From: Planococcus maritimus
GTDB taxonomy: Bacteria; Bacillota; Bacilli; Bacillales_A; Planococcaceae
Assembly (NCBI RefSeq): GCF_001687625.2
Contig: NZ_CP016538.2
Coordinates: 1,456,501-1,520,500, forward strand
Length of the DNA stretch: 64,000 bases
Direction of reading: 5' to 3'
Part shown: positions 29,477 to 38,467 of the stretch, in pieces
Numbering within the stretch: position 1 is the first letter of the stretch
Layout: each line of letters begins with the position of its first letter
The notes under the pieces: generated by a model
Seen by the model: the letters and a program-made list of their open reading frames with translations, nothing else
The model's database searches: none
What the model was told of the DNA's origin: nothing
Translations under genes and position numbers: made by a program

Positions 29477-29512
29477 CTTCCGAGCGATATGCTTGGAAGG
29501 ATTTTTTTTTGC
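29477..29512 (+). terminator. Terminator after sigA
   Basis: CCTTCC...GGAAGG stem with extended pairing and a run of nine T. Confidence 0.85.
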
Positions 29513-29583
29513 GAATCAGCTGCCCTATAAACGCTACATATCGCTATGCTTAACAGGATATTGGAATAACTTTCCGTTATGCC

Positions 29584-29613
29584 TTGCTTGTGTCGGAATT
29601 TTAGCTATATAAT
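29584..29613 (+). promoter_or_regulatory. Promoter of the acyl-CoA dehydrogenase gene
   Basis: TTGCTT (29584-29589), 18-bp spacer, TATAAT (29608-29613). Confidence 0.65.
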
Positions 29614-29617
29614 GAAT

Positions 29618-29635
29618 ATTGTAAGCGTATTCACA
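29618..29635 (+). promoter_or_regulatory. Candidate CcpA-binding cre site
   Basis: TGTAAGCGTATTCA at 29620-29633 fits the cre core TGNAARCGNWWWCA at every defined position. It lies right after the -10 of the acyl-CoA dehydrogenase promoter, around the expected transcription start, where bound CcpA would repress. CcpA itself is not in the window. Confidence 0.7.
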
Positions 29636-29653
29636 ACAAAGGGGATGTAAGAC

Positions 29654-30793
29654 ATGAATTTCGATTTGACACAAGAACAACAGATGATCAAAAAAACAAT
29701 GCGGGAATTCGCCGATAAAGTAGTGGCACCTGGCGCTGTCGAACGCGACCGCACAAAAGAATTTCCGAAACAAGCATTCAAGCAGCTATCCGACATGGGG
29801 ATGATGGGTTTGCCGTTTGACGAGGCTTATGGCGGTGCTGGAGCAGACAGTACCAGTTTTGCGATTGTTACGGAAGAATTGAGCCGTGTCTGTGCTTCAA
29901 CAGGTATCACGTATTCTGCGCATATCTCACTTGGCGGTGCACCGCTCAGCTTGTTCGGGACAGACGAGCAGAAACAGAAATATTTGACGCCAATCTGTAC
30001 GGGAGAATCGTTTGGCGCATTCGGGCTTACAGAACCAAATGCCGGGTCGGATGCCGGTGGTACGGAAACCCGTGCAGTAGAAGACGGGGACGATTGGGTC
30101 ATTAATGGATCGAAAGTATATATCACAAACGCAAGCCATGCGAAACATTTGGCAATTACCGCCATAACGGGGATGAATGATGGCAAAAAAGAAATCAGTG
30201 CCATTATCGTGCCGACAGATGCAGAAGGCTTCACCATTATCGATAATTACGAGAAAATGGGCTTGAATGCATCGAATACGACGGAATTGGTTCTCGAAAA
30301 TGTTCGTGTGCCAAAAGAAAACCTGCTCGGCAAACGCGGCGAAGGCTTTAAGCAATTTCTCGTGACGCTTGACGGCGGACGCATCGGCATTGCGGCGATG
30401 GCAGTCGGGATCGCTCAAGGCGCGTTCAATAAAGCCCTTGCCTATGCAAAAGAGCGCAAGCAATTCGGCAAAACTTTATCCGAGTTTCAAGTCACGCAAT
30501 TCAAACTTGCGGATATGGCGATGAAGATTGAACTGGCACGCAATATGGTCTACAAAGCGGCATGGCTGAAAGATCAGGGGCGTCCATTCACAAAAGAAGC
30601 ATCGATGGCTAAGCTGTATGCATCTGAAATGGCGATGGAAGTGGCTGATGAAGCGATCCAGATCCATGGCGGCTACGGCTATATGAAAGAGTACGAAGTC
30701 GAGCGCTATATGCGTGATGCCAAGCTTTTAGAAATCGGCGAAGGGACGTCCGAAGTGCAACGCATGGTCATCTCCCGATTGGTCGGCTGCTGA
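29654..30793 (+). CDS. Acyl-CoA dehydrogenase (short/branched-chain type)
   Basis: A 379-residue flavoprotein with the whole family layout: an N-terminal helical domain; FGAFGLTEPNAGSDAGG in the beta domain; RKQFGKTLSEFQVTQFKLADMAM and IHGGYGYMKEYEVERYMRDA in the C-terminal helical domain; and the catalytic Glu in IGEGTSEVQRMV. It oxidises acyl-CoA at the alpha-beta bond and passes electrons to ETF. ATG with AAGGGGATG upstream. It is inserted between sigA and cccA relative to B. subtilis and stands alone, with no other beta-oxidation genes nearby. The cre site implies catabolite repression. Exact chain specificity cannot be read. Confidence 0.92.
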   Translation: MNFDLTQEQQMIKKTMREFADKVVAPGAVERDRTKEFPKQAFKQLSDMGMMGLPFDEAYGGAGADSTSFAIVTEELSRVCASTGITYSAHISLGGAPLSLFGTDEQKQKYLTPICTGESFGAFGLTEPNAGSDAGGTETRAVEDGDDWVINGSKVYITNASHAKHLAITAITGMNDGKKEISAIIVPTDAEGFTIIDNYEKMGLNASNTTELVLENVRVPKENLLGKRGEGFKQFLVTLDGGRIGIAAMAVGIAQGAFNKALAYAKERKQFGKTLSEFQVTQFKLADMAMKIELARNMVYKAAWLKDQGRPFTKEASMAKLYASEMAMEVADEAIQIHGGYGYMKEYEVERYMRDAKLLEIGEGTSEVQRMVISRLVGC

Positions 30794-30983
30794 GGGGACA
30801 AGAAAACTGTGTGACTTTAACTGCTTGTTGACTGCCGTCAACTGAATCCTTCGAATTTACCGATTTTGTCACAATACGGCAAATATTATTCGTTATGGCT
30901 TTTCGTTTACTGGATAATACAGTACAATAATGAGTGATACTTATACTATCATCAAGCAGAACACAGCAGAAGGAGGGTTACGG

Positions 30984-31373
30984 ATGCAAAAGAATGCAAT
31001 TGTACCTTATATCTTAATCATGGCTTTCGGTATTGGCCTGATTTTCTTCCTATCATTGGAAGGAGTCGGCAACGAAGCTGAAATTGCTGAAGAACATGCA
31101 GCAGAAGAAGAAGGCGGCGAAGCGGCTGAAGGTGAAGGCGGAGAAGAAGCAGAAAGCGGCGACTTCGACCCAGAAGCTACAGCAGAAGCCAACTGTATTT
31201 CTTGCCACGGTTCAAGCTATGAAGGCGGAGTAGGCCCATCACTAGTGGCTACTGAACTTGGCCAAGAAGAAATCGAAGAGATTTTGATCAACGGTAAAGG
31301 ATCGATGCCTGCAGGTCTTGTTCCTGAAGAGAACGTAGCAGCAATGGCTGAGTGGGTACTATCACTCGAATAG
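30984..31373 (+). CDS. cccA: Membrane-anchored cytochrome c550-like protein
   Basis: 129 residues: an N-terminal membrane anchor (about 7-27, no lipobox), a strongly acidic Glu/Ala/Gly-rich linker (about 30-63), then a small cytochrome c domain with heme-attachment motif CISCH and a Met ligand in GKGSMPAG. It carries electrons on the outer face of the membrane. ATG at 30984 with GAAGGAGGG; a longer frame from 30930 has no ribosome-binding site. Located after sigA as B. subtilis cccA is, apart from the inserted dehydrogenase. Confidence 0.92.
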   Translation: MQKNAIVPYILIMAFGIGLIFFLSLEGVGNEAEIAEEHAAEEEGGEAAEGEGGEEAESGDFDPEATAEANCISCHGSSYEGGVGPSLVATELGQEEIEEILINGKGSMPAGLVPEENVAAMAEWVLSLE

Positions 31374-31379
31374 CATCAA

Positions 31380-31417
31380 AAACCCTTAGTTCTTTTTGGA
31401 GCTAAGGGTTTTTTGTC
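31380..31417 (+). terminator. Terminator after cccA
   Basis: AACCCTTAG / CTAAGGGTT stem followed by six T, just before the trmK ribosome-binding site. Confidence 0.85.
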
Positions 31418-31433
31418 AATTAGGAGGAACTTT

Positions 31434-32147
31434 ATGAACGCGCAGCAATTATCAGTTCGATTAATGAAAGTGGCCGCACATGTGCAGGCAGATGCGGTCG
31501 TCGCAGATATTGGATCAGATCACGCCTATTTGCCTTGTCATCTTTTACATAACGGCGGGGCCGTTCGCGCAGTAGCTGGAGAAATTGTCAAAGGTCCCTA
31601 TGAATCGGCGAAAAAACAAGTTCAAGCAGAGGGACTGGAAGACAAGATCACCGTACGGCTCGCACCAGGGTTAGAGGCAATCGAACCGTCTGATGGCATA
31701 ACAGCAGTGACCATCGCTGGCATGGGCGGTTCGCTAATTGCGTCGATTTTGGAAGATGGCAAAGACCGTCTTAAAGGCGTAGAGCGCTTGATTTTGCAGC
31801 CGAACGTCCACGCCCAAGCCATACGTCTATGGGCTGTCGAAAACGGCTGGCAAACAGTTGCAGAAGAGATTTTGAAAGAAAAAGATAAAATCTATGAAAT
31901 TCTCGTGCTAGAGCCAACTGAAGAAAAAGTAGAGCTGGATGCTAAGCAATTATTATTCGGCCCGGAGCTACTCAAACAGCATACTGAAGTGTTCAAGGAG
32001 AAATGGCAACGCGAAGCGGCGCAGTGGAAAGCCATCGCCGAACGCTTGGAAAACACAACACAAACCGAAGACATTCGTACGAAAAAAGAGCAATTGCTCG
32101 AAAAAATCGCATTGATGGAAGAGGTGTTCGCGGATGAAAATTCCTAA
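31434..32147 (+). CDS. trmK: tRNA (adenine(22)-N(1))-methyltransferase TrmK
   Basis: A 237-residue class I SAM methyltransferase with VADIGSDHAYLPCHLL as SAM loop and ITVAGMGG-like VTIAGMGGSLIASIL as catalytic loop. It makes m1A22 in tRNA. ATG at 31434 with strong TAGGAGGA. It overlaps the next gene by 14 bases, the same trmK-yqfO pair as in B. subtilis. Confidence 0.94.
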   Translation: MNAQQLSVRLMKVAAHVQADAVVADIGSDHAYLPCHLLHNGGAVRAVAGEIVKGPYESAKKQVQAEGLEDKITVRLAPGLEAIEPSDGITAVTIAGMGGSLIASILEDGKDRLKGVERLILQPNVHAQAIRLWAVENGWQTVAEEILKEKDKIYEILVLEPTEEKVELDAKQLLFGPELLKQHTEVFKEKWQREAAQWKAIAERLENTTQTEDIRTKKEQLLEKIALMEEVFADENS

Positions 32148-33246
32148 CGGGCAACAGATTATTGAAGAATTTGAGAAATGGTCGCCGAAATACTTGGCGA
32201 TGGAAGGGGATCCAATCGGGCTGCACGTCGGCACTTTAAACAAAAAAGTCGAACGCGTGCTAGTAACACTAGACGTTGATGAGGCAGTGGTGGACGAAGC
32301 AATCGAAAAAGGAGCGGGGCTCATCATTGCGCATCATCCCCCGATTTTCCGGCCGTTGAAAAATCTCCAGACCGATTTTCCTCAAGGCCGTCTGATGGAG
32401 AAATTGATTAAAAATGATATTGCCGTATATGCCGCACATACCAATCTCGATGTCGCATGGGGCGGCGTCAATGACTTGTTGGCAGAGGCGCTCGGCTTGA
32501 GCGAGACAAGCGTATTGGTGAAAACCTATGAAGCGGAACTTGTGAAGATCGCGGTATTCGTACCAGAGAGTCACGAAGACCAAGTGCGAAAAGCATTTGG
32601 CGATGCAGGTGCCGGTGCCATCGGGGACTATGAGCATTGCAGCTATACTTTATCAGGCACCGGACGCTTCCGGCCAACAGCCTCAGCTGATTCCTATATC
32701 GGCGAGGCCGGCAAAATGGAACAAACAGCAGAATCTAAAATTGAAGTCGTCGTCAGAAAAGCCGAGAAAGATCGCGTGATCCGGGCTATGATTGCGGCGC
32801 ATCCTTACGAAGAGCCGGCATACGACGTGTTCACTTTGGAAAACAAAGAACTGCCAATGGGGCTTGGGCGTGTTGGTCGCTTGAAAGAAGAGATGAGCTT
32901 GGATGCGTTTGCGGAGCATGTAAAATCAAGCTTGGACGTGCCTTTTGTCCGTGTTGTCGGCACTGGTGATGAAACTATAAGAAAAGTGGCCGTACTGGGC
33001 GGTGATGGCAATAAATACATCCAGCAGGCCAAACGTGCCGGAGCAGATGTCTATATCACAGGTGACCTATACTTCCACGTGGCACAAGATGCTCAGGCAA
33101 TCGGCTTGCCGGTGATTGACCCAGGCCATCATGTTGAAAAGGTGATGATCCGTGGAGTCGTCGACCACATGACAGCAAAAGGCGCAAACTGGCAATGCGA
33201 GTTTTTGCCATCTGAAGTAAATACAGAGCCGTTTCGTTTAAAATAA
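32134..33246 (+). CDS. Nif3-like dinuclear metal-binding protein (YqfO type)
   Basis: 370 residues. Nif3 halves flank a central PII-like insertion (about 125-240), as in B. subtilis YqfO. Metal ligands are visible in LIIAHHPPIFR, YAAHTNLD and VIDPGHHVEK. It is often labelled GTP cyclohydrolase 1 type 2, but the substrate is not settled. Translationally coupled to trmK. Confidence 0.9.
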   Translation: MKIPNGQQIIEEFEKWSPKYLAMEGDPIGLHVGTLNKKVERVLVTLDVDEAVVDEAIEKGAGLIIAHHPPIFRPLKNLQTDFPQGRLMEKLIKNDIAVYAAHTNLDVAWGGVNDLLAEALGLSETSVLVKTYEAELVKIAVFVPESHEDQVRKAFGDAGAGAIGDYEHCSYTLSGTGRFRPTASADSYIGEAGKMEQTAESKIEVVVRKAEKDRVIRAMIAAHPYEEPAYDVFTLENKELPMGLGRVGRLKEEMSLDAFAEHVKSSLDVPFVRVVGTGDETIRKVAVLGGDGNKYIQQAKRAGADVYITGDLYFHVAQDAQAIGLPVIDPGHHVEKVMIRGVVDHMTAKGANWQCEFLPSEVNTEPFRLK

Positions 33247-33248
33247 GC

Positions 33249-33289
33249 TATGAAAAAAGAGGCCCCATTCAGGGCCTCTTTTTCATAGC
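33249..33289. terminator. Bidirectional terminator between the Nif3-like gene and ispH
   Basis: GCTATGAAAAA.GAGGCCC / GGGCCTC.TTTTTCATAGC is a long near-perfect stem between convergent genes. Confidence 0.9.
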
Positions 33290-34270
33290 TTATTCATTTA
33301 CCGGATACGGTTCAATGCGATCCGATGGTTTCGGATGCTTGATCTTCGGTAAGATTTTATTAAGTGGGACGGAACGCTCGAGTGTGTGCGTTTCCGGATC
33401 TTCCGGATCGTATTGATCCAAGAACTTCATGACTTCTTTAACGATTGGCGTCGGCGTCGATGCACCAGCCGTCAAGGCGACCGTTTCGATGCCTTCGAGC
33501 CATTCCAATTTCAGTTCAGACAAGTCAGAGATACGGTAAGCGGGCGTGCCGGCGATATCCTGAGATACTTGTGCCAGGCGGTTGGAGTTATTGCTCATTG
33601 GGTCGCCGATAACCAATAATAGATCGGTATCACCGGCTTGTTCCGCAACGGCTTCTTGTCGAACTTGTGTAGCGAGACAAATCTCCTTATGCACTTCCGC
33701 ATGTGGGAAACGTTCTTTCAAGCGCTCCATCAAATGAACAACGTCCCATTGGCTCATCGTTGTCTGGTTGGTGATGATGATCTTATCTTCTTCCAGCTCA
33801 AGGGCGTTGACGTCTTCGATCTTTTCGACCAAATGGACGAGGTCCGGAGCTACGCCAATTGCGCCTTCCGGTTCCGGGTGGCCGCTCTTGCCAATATAAA
33901 TGATATGGTAGCCTTCCGCTGTTTTTTCGCGGATCAAGTCATGCGTTACTGTCACATCCGGGCAAGTGGCATCGATCGACACTAGGCCTTTTCTGCGGGC
34001 GAGTTCACGCACTTGAGGGGAAACGCCGTGCGCTGTGAAAATCACGGTACCCGTTTCAACTTTTTCCAGGATCTCGAGGCGGTTGGTGCCATCGAGTGTA
34101 ATGATGCCATCTTGTTCAAAGGCATCGGTTACGTGTTTATTATGGACAATCATGCCCAGTATATAAATCGGGCGCGGCAAAGTCTCATCCATGGCTGCAT
34201 TTTTTGCGATGACCATGGCATCCACTACCCCGTAGCAATAGCCTCTTGGCGAAATCTTTTTTACTTTCAT
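33290..34270 (-). CDS. ispH: 4-hydroxy-3-methylbut-2-enyl diphosphate reductase
   Basis: A 326-residue iron-sulfur enzyme beginning [20 protein letters not shown]. The cluster cysteines are in GYCYG, DATCPDV and EICLATQ, and the proton-relay glutamate region is present. It makes IPP and DMAPP in the last step of the MEP pathway; ispG, the preceding step, is 6 kb away. The ATG at 34270 gives the family N-terminus; an in-frame TTG lies two codons upstream. Confidence 0.96.
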   Translation of the reverse strand: MKVKKISPRGYCYGVVDAMVIAKNAAMDETLPRPIYILGMIVHNKHVTDAFEQDGIITLDGTNRLEILEKVETGTVIFTAHGVSPQVRELARRKGLVSIDATCPDVTVTHDLIREKTAEGYHIIYIGKSGHPEPEGAIGVAPDLVHLVEKIEDVNALELEEDKIIITNQTTMSQWDVVHLMERLKERFPHAEVHKEICLATQVRQEAVAEQAGDTDLLLVIGDPMSNNSNRLAQVSQDIAGTPAYRISDLSELKLEWLEGIETVALTAGASTPTPIVKEVMKFLDQYDPEDPETHTLERSVPLNKILPKIKHPKPSDRIEPYPVNE

Positions 34271-34304
34271 TATCAAACCGCACTCCTTTCAACATCATGA
34301 CTTT

Positions 34305-34333
34305 ATTATAACGGAGACGCCGCTTGTTTACAA
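34305..34333 (-). promoter_or_regulatory. Promoter of ispH
   Basis: On the minus strand: TTGTAA, 17-bp spacer, TATAAT. It is divergent from cshB. Confidence 0.65.
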
Positions 34334-34362
34334 AAGTTGCATCGCGTAGCAGCGCCATTTTA

Positions 34363-34371
34363 TGCTATAAT
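34363..34371 (+). promoter_or_regulatory. Extended -10 promoter of cshB
   Basis: TGCTATAAT, an extended -10 without a clear -35, lies about 30 bp before the cshB start. Confidence 0.55.
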
Positions 34372-34401
34372 AGCGAGAGCTTAAGGAGGGAACTATATCC
34401 C

Positions 34402-35697
34402 ATGACAAAATTCAACGAATACCGTCTCAAGCCATTTTTGCTTGAAGCGGTCGAAAAACTCGGTTTTAAAGAACCGACAGCAATCCAAAAGGAAATGATT
34501 CCACAAATTATGAGTGGAAACAGTGCCATTGGCCAGTCCCATACAGGTACAGGCAAGACCCATAGTTTTATCATCCCAATCGTCGAACGCATAGATGTGT
34601 CGAAACAGGAAGTTCAAGCAGTAATCGCTGCCCCGACGCGAGAACTGGGAACGCAAATTTTCAATGAAATTCAGAAACTGATTGGCGATTCCGGCATCGA
34701 AGTCAAATCATTTATCGGTGGAACGGACAAACAACGTTCAATCAATAAATTGAAAACACAGCCGCATATCGTCATCGGGACGCCAGGGCGTTTAAAAGAC
34801 CTGGTTAACGAAAACGCTTTGCTCGTCCATACAGCAAAAATCCTAGTTGTCGATGAGGCAGACTTGGCATTTGACATGGGCTTTATCGAAGAAATTGACC
34901 AAGTCGCTGGAAAAATGCGTGATGATTTGGAGATGTACGTGTTCTCTGCAACCATCCCTGAAAAATTAAAGCCTTTCTTGAAAAAATACATGGCCAACCC
35001 AGCGCACATCAAAATCGGTGACAAGCGCCCGGCTGCTGAAGGCTTGGACTTTTATCTAGTGCCAGTGCGCAGCAAGAAGAAAGTGGAGCGCCTGCAAGAG
35101 ATTATGAAGATTATCAATCCATACCTTGCGATCATCTTTGTTAACACGCGTACCAATGCCGATTACATCGCAGAGGAATTATCGAAAAACGGCATTCGCG
35201 TAGGGAAAATCCATGGAGACTTGGCACCGCGCGAACGCGTTAAGATGATGAAACAAGTACGCGATCTGGAGTATCAATACATCGTAGCGACAGACCTTGC
35301 CGCACGTGGAATCGATATCCAAGGCGTCAGCCATGTCATCAACTACGAATTGCCGGAAGACCTGGAATTCTTCATTCACCGTGTCGGGCGTACTGCGCGC
35401 GCAGGGCTTAAAGGCGTCGCGATCACCATGTTCAGCCCGGAAGATGAAGATGCTATTGTTCGCGTCGAGAAAATGGGGATTCCATTCCAGCAAAAAGATA
35501 TCGTCAAAGGTGAATTTGCTGATATGAAAGAGCGCCACGGCCGTAAAAAACGTGTGCGTACGGAAAATGAGGCCGATACTAAGGCGAAATCGATGGTCCA
35601 TAAACCGAAAAGTGTTAAACCGATGTACAAGAAGAAAATGAAATGGAAAATGGATGAAATCAAAAAAGCGGAACGCCGCAAAAACCGCAAAAAGTAA
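34402..35697 (+). CDS. cshB: DEAD-box ATP-dependent RNA helicase CshB
   Basis: A 431-residue helicase. Q motif near FKEPTAIQKEMIP, Walker A SHTGTGKT, PTRELG, DEAD in VVDEADLAFDMG, SAT, and the C-terminal half with ATDLAARGID and HRVGRTARAG. A Lys/Arg-rich tail (KKKMKWKMDEIKKAERRKNRKK region) likely binds RNA. The position ispH-cshB-nfo matches B. subtilis yqfR. The cold-shock RNA-remodelling role is from the family. ATG at 34402 has AAGGAGGG upstream. Confidence 0.93.
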   Translation: MTKFNEYRLKPFLLEAVEKLGFKEPTAIQKEMIPQIMSGNSAIGQSHTGTGKTHSFIIPIVERIDVSKQEVQAVIAAPTRELGTQIFNEIQKLIGDSGIEVKSFIGGTDKQRSINKLKTQPHIVIGTPGRLKDLVNENALLVHTAKILVVDEADLAFDMGFIEEIDQVAGKMRDDLEMYVFSATIPEKLKPFLKKYMANPAHIKIGDKRPAAEGLDFYLVPVRSKKKVERLQEIMKIINPYLAIIFVNTRTNADYIAEELSKNGIRVGKIHGDLAPRERVKMMKQVRDLEYQYIVATDLAARGIDIQGVSHVINYELPEDLEFFIHRVGRTARAGLKGVAITMFSPEDEDAIVRVEKMGIPFQQKDIVKGEFADMKERHGRKKRVRTENEADTKAKSMVHKPKSVKPMYKKKMKWKMDEIKKAERRKNRKK

Positions 35698-35709
35698 GGG
35701 GTTAGTTAT

Positions 35710-36609
35710 ATGCTATTAGGATCGCACGTCTCGATGAGTGGCAAAAAAATGCTTCTCGGAGCCAGTGAGGAAGCCGCTTCCTACGGCTCTTCGACTTTTA
35801 TGATTTATACGGGCGCACCGCAAAATACGCGCCGTAAACCGATCGAGGAACTTAATATCGAAGCAGGCAGAGCGCATATGGCGGAGCATGGGCTGTCAAA
35901 TATCATCGTTCACGCACCTTATATCATCAATATCGCCAACACCACCAAACCGGCTACTTTTGAGCTCGGCGTTGAATTCCTGCAATCCGAAATCGAACGT
36001 ACTGCAGCGCTTGGCGCGGAACAGATTGTACTGCATCCCGGTGCCCATGTTGGTGCGGGAGTAGAAGCCGGAACCCAGAGAATTATCGAAGGCTTGAACG
36101 AAGTACTGACACAAGATTTTCCGGTTAATATCGCTCTTGAGACGATGGCTGGAAAAGGCAGTGAAATCGGCCGCAGCTTCGAGGAACTCGCAGCAATCAT
36201 TAACGGCGTAACGCATAACGAACGTTTGTCGGTCTGTTTTGATACATGCCACGTTCACGATGCCGGTTATGACATCATAGAAGATTTTGACGGAGTGCTC
36301 GAGGAATTCGATCGTTTGATTGGAATCGACCGACTGCAAGTGCTGCATATCAATGACAGCAAAAATGTGCGCGGGGCAGGAAAAGACCGTCATGAAAACA
36401 TCGGCTTCGGTGAAATCGGCTTTGAGGCACTCAATTCAATTGTCCATCATAAACAATTGATGCATGTGCCGAAAATATTGGAAACGCCTTATGTCGGCCT
36501 AGATGCGAAAAAGAAGCAAGCGCCATATGCCTACGAAATTGAGATGTTTAAAAATGGCGTATTCGCACCTGGTGAAATCGAAAAGATGAAGTTCCCGATT
36601 GAATCCTAA
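35710..36609 (+). CDS. nfo: Endonuclease IV (AP endonuclease)
   Basis: A 299-residue TIM-barrel zinc enzyme. Family signatures [53 protein letters not shown] and [21 protein letters not shown] supply the zinc ligands. It cuts DNA at abasic sites. 12 bp after cshB. Confidence 0.97.
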   Translation: MLLGSHVSMSGKKMLLGASEEAASYGSSTFMIYTGAPQNTRRKPIEELNIEAGRAHMAEHGLSNIIVHAPYIINIANTTKPATFELGVEFLQSEIERTAALGAEQIVLHPGAHVGAGVEAGTQRIIEGLNEVLTQDFPVNIALETMAGKGSEIGRSFEELAAIINGVTHNERLSVCFDTCHVHDAGYDIIEDFDGVLEEFDRLIGIDRLQVLHINDSKNVRGAGKDRHENIGFGEIGFEALNSIVHHKQLMHVPKILETPYVGLDAKKKQAPYAYEIEMFKNGVFAPGEIEKMKFPIES

Positions 36610-36625
36610 TAAAGCAAATGATAAG

Positions 36626-36671
36626 GCTGTTTTGAAATGCCATGAAATAAGGCATTTCAAACAGCCTTTTG
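36626..36671 (+). terminator. Terminator after nfo
   Basis: GGCTGTTTTGAAATGCC / GGCATTTCAAACAGCC is a long stem followed by TTTTGT. Confidence 0.85.
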
Positions 36672-36772
36672 TATTGGCAGACTCCGCTAGGAAAAGAATT
36701 AGTGGAGGGGCCTTTACGATTTACAATTTTCCTATTCCAACTCTAAACAAGCTTTATTTAAAGCCCAAACGG

Positions 36773-36801
36773 TTTACAGGAGCGTCCAACTGCACTATAC
36801 T
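36773..36801 (+). promoter_or_regulatory. Promoter of znuC-znuB-zur
   Basis: TTTACA (36773-36778), 17-bp spacer, TATACT (36796-36801). Confidence 0.75.
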
Positions 36802-36809
36802 TTTAAAGT

Positions 36810-36830
36810 AAATCGTAATCATTATTATTG
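36810..36830 (+). promoter_or_regulatory. Candidate Zur box
   Basis: AAATCGTAAT, one base, then ATTATTATTG. The left half is identical to the Bacillus Zur-box half site (AAATCGTAATNATTACGATTT), and the right half keeps ATTA. It covers the region just after the -10, and zur itself is the third gene of this operon. Confidence 0.75.
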
Positions 36831-36846
36831 GAAAAGGGGCGTCTCT

Positions 36847-37620
36847 ATGGCAGCGCCATTGATCAACATTAAAGAAGTCAGCTATGAATATGAACAAACA
36901 ACAGCACTGGACCACATTTCGATGGTCGTAGAAGAAGGCGATTTTCTAGCAATACTCGGCCCTAATGGATCGGGAAAATCGACTTTATTGAAAATTATGC
37001 TCGGGCTCATCCAACCATCCGAAGGTAGCGTGGAATTGTTTGGTATTGACTCTAAAAAATTCAAACACCGCGAATGGATCGGCTATGTGTCACAGAAATC
37101 GAATTCGTTTAACTCTGCTTTTCCGGCTACTGTCCAAGAAGTGGTAGCAGGGGGGCTCGCTAAAAAAGCCGGGTTGTTCCATAAACTGCCGAAAAACACT
37201 TTGGAGCAAGTCGAAGAAGCGCTTGATGCGGTTGGCATGAAATCGTTCAAGCACCGCAGCATTAGCGAACTTTCTGGGGGCCAGCAGCAGCGGATCTTTA
37301 TCGCCCGGGCACTTGTTGCTAAGCCGAAAGTGCTCATTCTTGATGAGCCGACTGTCGGCATCGATGTCCAAAACGTTCAAGCATTCTACGATATGCTCGC
37401 AGCGCTAAACCGCGAGCGCAATATCACGCTTGTTCTGGTAACGCATGATGTCGATACAGTGACCGACCGCATTTCGCATGTGGCGTGCTTGAACCAGACC
37501 ATCCATTTCCACGGCTTCAAAGACCAATTGCATATGATGAGCGACGAGAAGCGCGAAGCTTGGTATGGCCATTCCGTTCGGAAAATCCATCATACGGAAG
37601 GAAGCCATACGCATGCTTGA
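36847..37620 (+). CDS. znuC: Zinc ABC transporter ATP-binding protein (ZnuC/AdcC)
   Basis: A 257-residue ABC ATPase: Walker A GPNGSGKST, signature ELSGGQQQR, Walker B VLILDEPTVG, H-loop VTHD. A His-containing tail (HHTEGSHTHA) may bind zinc. Metal type is inferred from the linked zur gene and the Zur-box-like operator. It overlaps znuB by 8 bases. No substrate-binding protein (znuA/adcA) is in the cluster. Confidence 0.9.
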   Translation: MAAPLINIKEVSYEYEQTTALDHISMVVEEGDFLAILGPNGSGKSTLLKIMLGLIQPSEGSVELFGIDSKKFKHREWIGYVSQKSNSFNSAFPATVQEVVAGGLAKKAGLFHKLPKNTLEQVEEALDAVGMKSFKHRSISELSGGQQQRIFIARALVAKPKVLILDEPTVGIDVQNVQAFYDMLAALNRERNITLVLVTHDVDTVTDRISHVACLNQTIHFHGFKDQLHMMSDEKREAWYGHSVRKIHHTEGSHTHA

Positions 37621-38467
37621 AGCCATCTTGTCCTATGAATTTCTACAAAACGCATTTGCATCCGGCTTGATCATCGGCGTTATTGCCCCATTGCTCGGTG
37701 TCTTTATCGTCGTTCGAAGGCTGTCGCTGATCGCCGATGCCCTTAGCCACGTGACGCTTGCCGGCATTGCCGGAAGCCTGTATTTAAGCCAAAGTGTCGG
37801 GGCCTTGGCGCTATTGAATCCGCTTTACCTCGGAATCGCCTCATCGGTATTGGGGTCGATGCTCATCGAGCGGCTGCGCAGCGTCTATAAACATTACGAG
37901 GAACTGGCCATCCCGATCATCTTGTCTGCAGGGATTGGCTTTGGTGCCATTTTCATTTCCCTTGCGGAAGGGTTTTCTAGTGATTTGTTCGGTTATTTGT
38001 TTGGCACAGTGTCAGCCGTTAGCCGACAGGATCTCTATATCGTCGCGGGGATTGCTGTTATCGTGCTGGCATTTATCCGCATTTTCTTTAAGGAACTATT
38101 CGTCTTGTCCTTTGACGACGAATACGCGCGGGCATCCGGCTTGCCGGCAAAATGGATTCATTTTTTATTTATGATCGTTACCGCCTTAGTCATTGCCGGG
38201 TCGATGCGCATCGTCGGTATCCTATTGGTGTCATCCTTGATGACCATTCCAGTAGCGACGGCCATGCGCGTCGCCAAAAGTTTCAAGCAAACGATTTGGC
38301 TATCGATTTTATTCGGCGAAATATCGGTCCTCGCCGGTCTGGTGGCTGCTTTTTACTTCGATCTGGCACCAGGCGGTACGATTGTTGTCACGTCCATAGC
38401 CATTTTGCTGGTCATTCTGGCTTATCGGAAAATCTCGTTATCTAAGAAAAGGGGGGCAGCCGCATGA
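37613..38467 (+). CDS. znuB: Zinc ABC transporter permease (ZnuB/AdcB)
   Basis: A 284-residue membrane protein with eight to nine hydrophobic segments and the ABC-3 family motif RRLSLIADALSHVTLAG near residues 32-50. It forms the channel for the ATPase encoded upstream. The ATG at 37613 with GAAGGAAG is used rather than the longer frame inside znuC. ATGA overlap with zur. Confidence 0.92.
   Translation: MLEAILSYEFLQNAFASGLIIGVIAPLLGVFIVVRRLSLIADALSHVTLAGIAGSLYLSQSVGALALLNPLYLGIASSVLGSMLIERLRSVYKHYEELAIPIILSAGIGFGAIFISLAEGFSSDLFGYLFGTVSAVSRQDLYIVAGIAVIVLAFIRIFFKELFVLSFDDEYARASGLPAKWIHFLFMIVTALVIAGSMRIVGILLVSSLMTIPVATAMRVAKSFKQTIWLSILFGEISVLAGLVAAFYFDLAPGGTIVVTSIAILLVILAYRKISLSKKRGAAA

Noticed and set aside
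29927-30463. 178-residue frame opposite the acyl-CoA dehydrogenase
   Set aside because: Antisense to a gene with all family motifs; no start signal.
34324-34401. Longer N-terminus for cshB starting at 34324
   Set aside because: It would cover the ispH -35 element and the extended -10 of cshB, and has no ribosome-binding site; the ATG at 34402 has AAGGAGGG.
35896-36393. 165-residue frame opposite nfo
   Set aside because: Shadow frame of endonuclease IV; no motif or ribosome-binding site.
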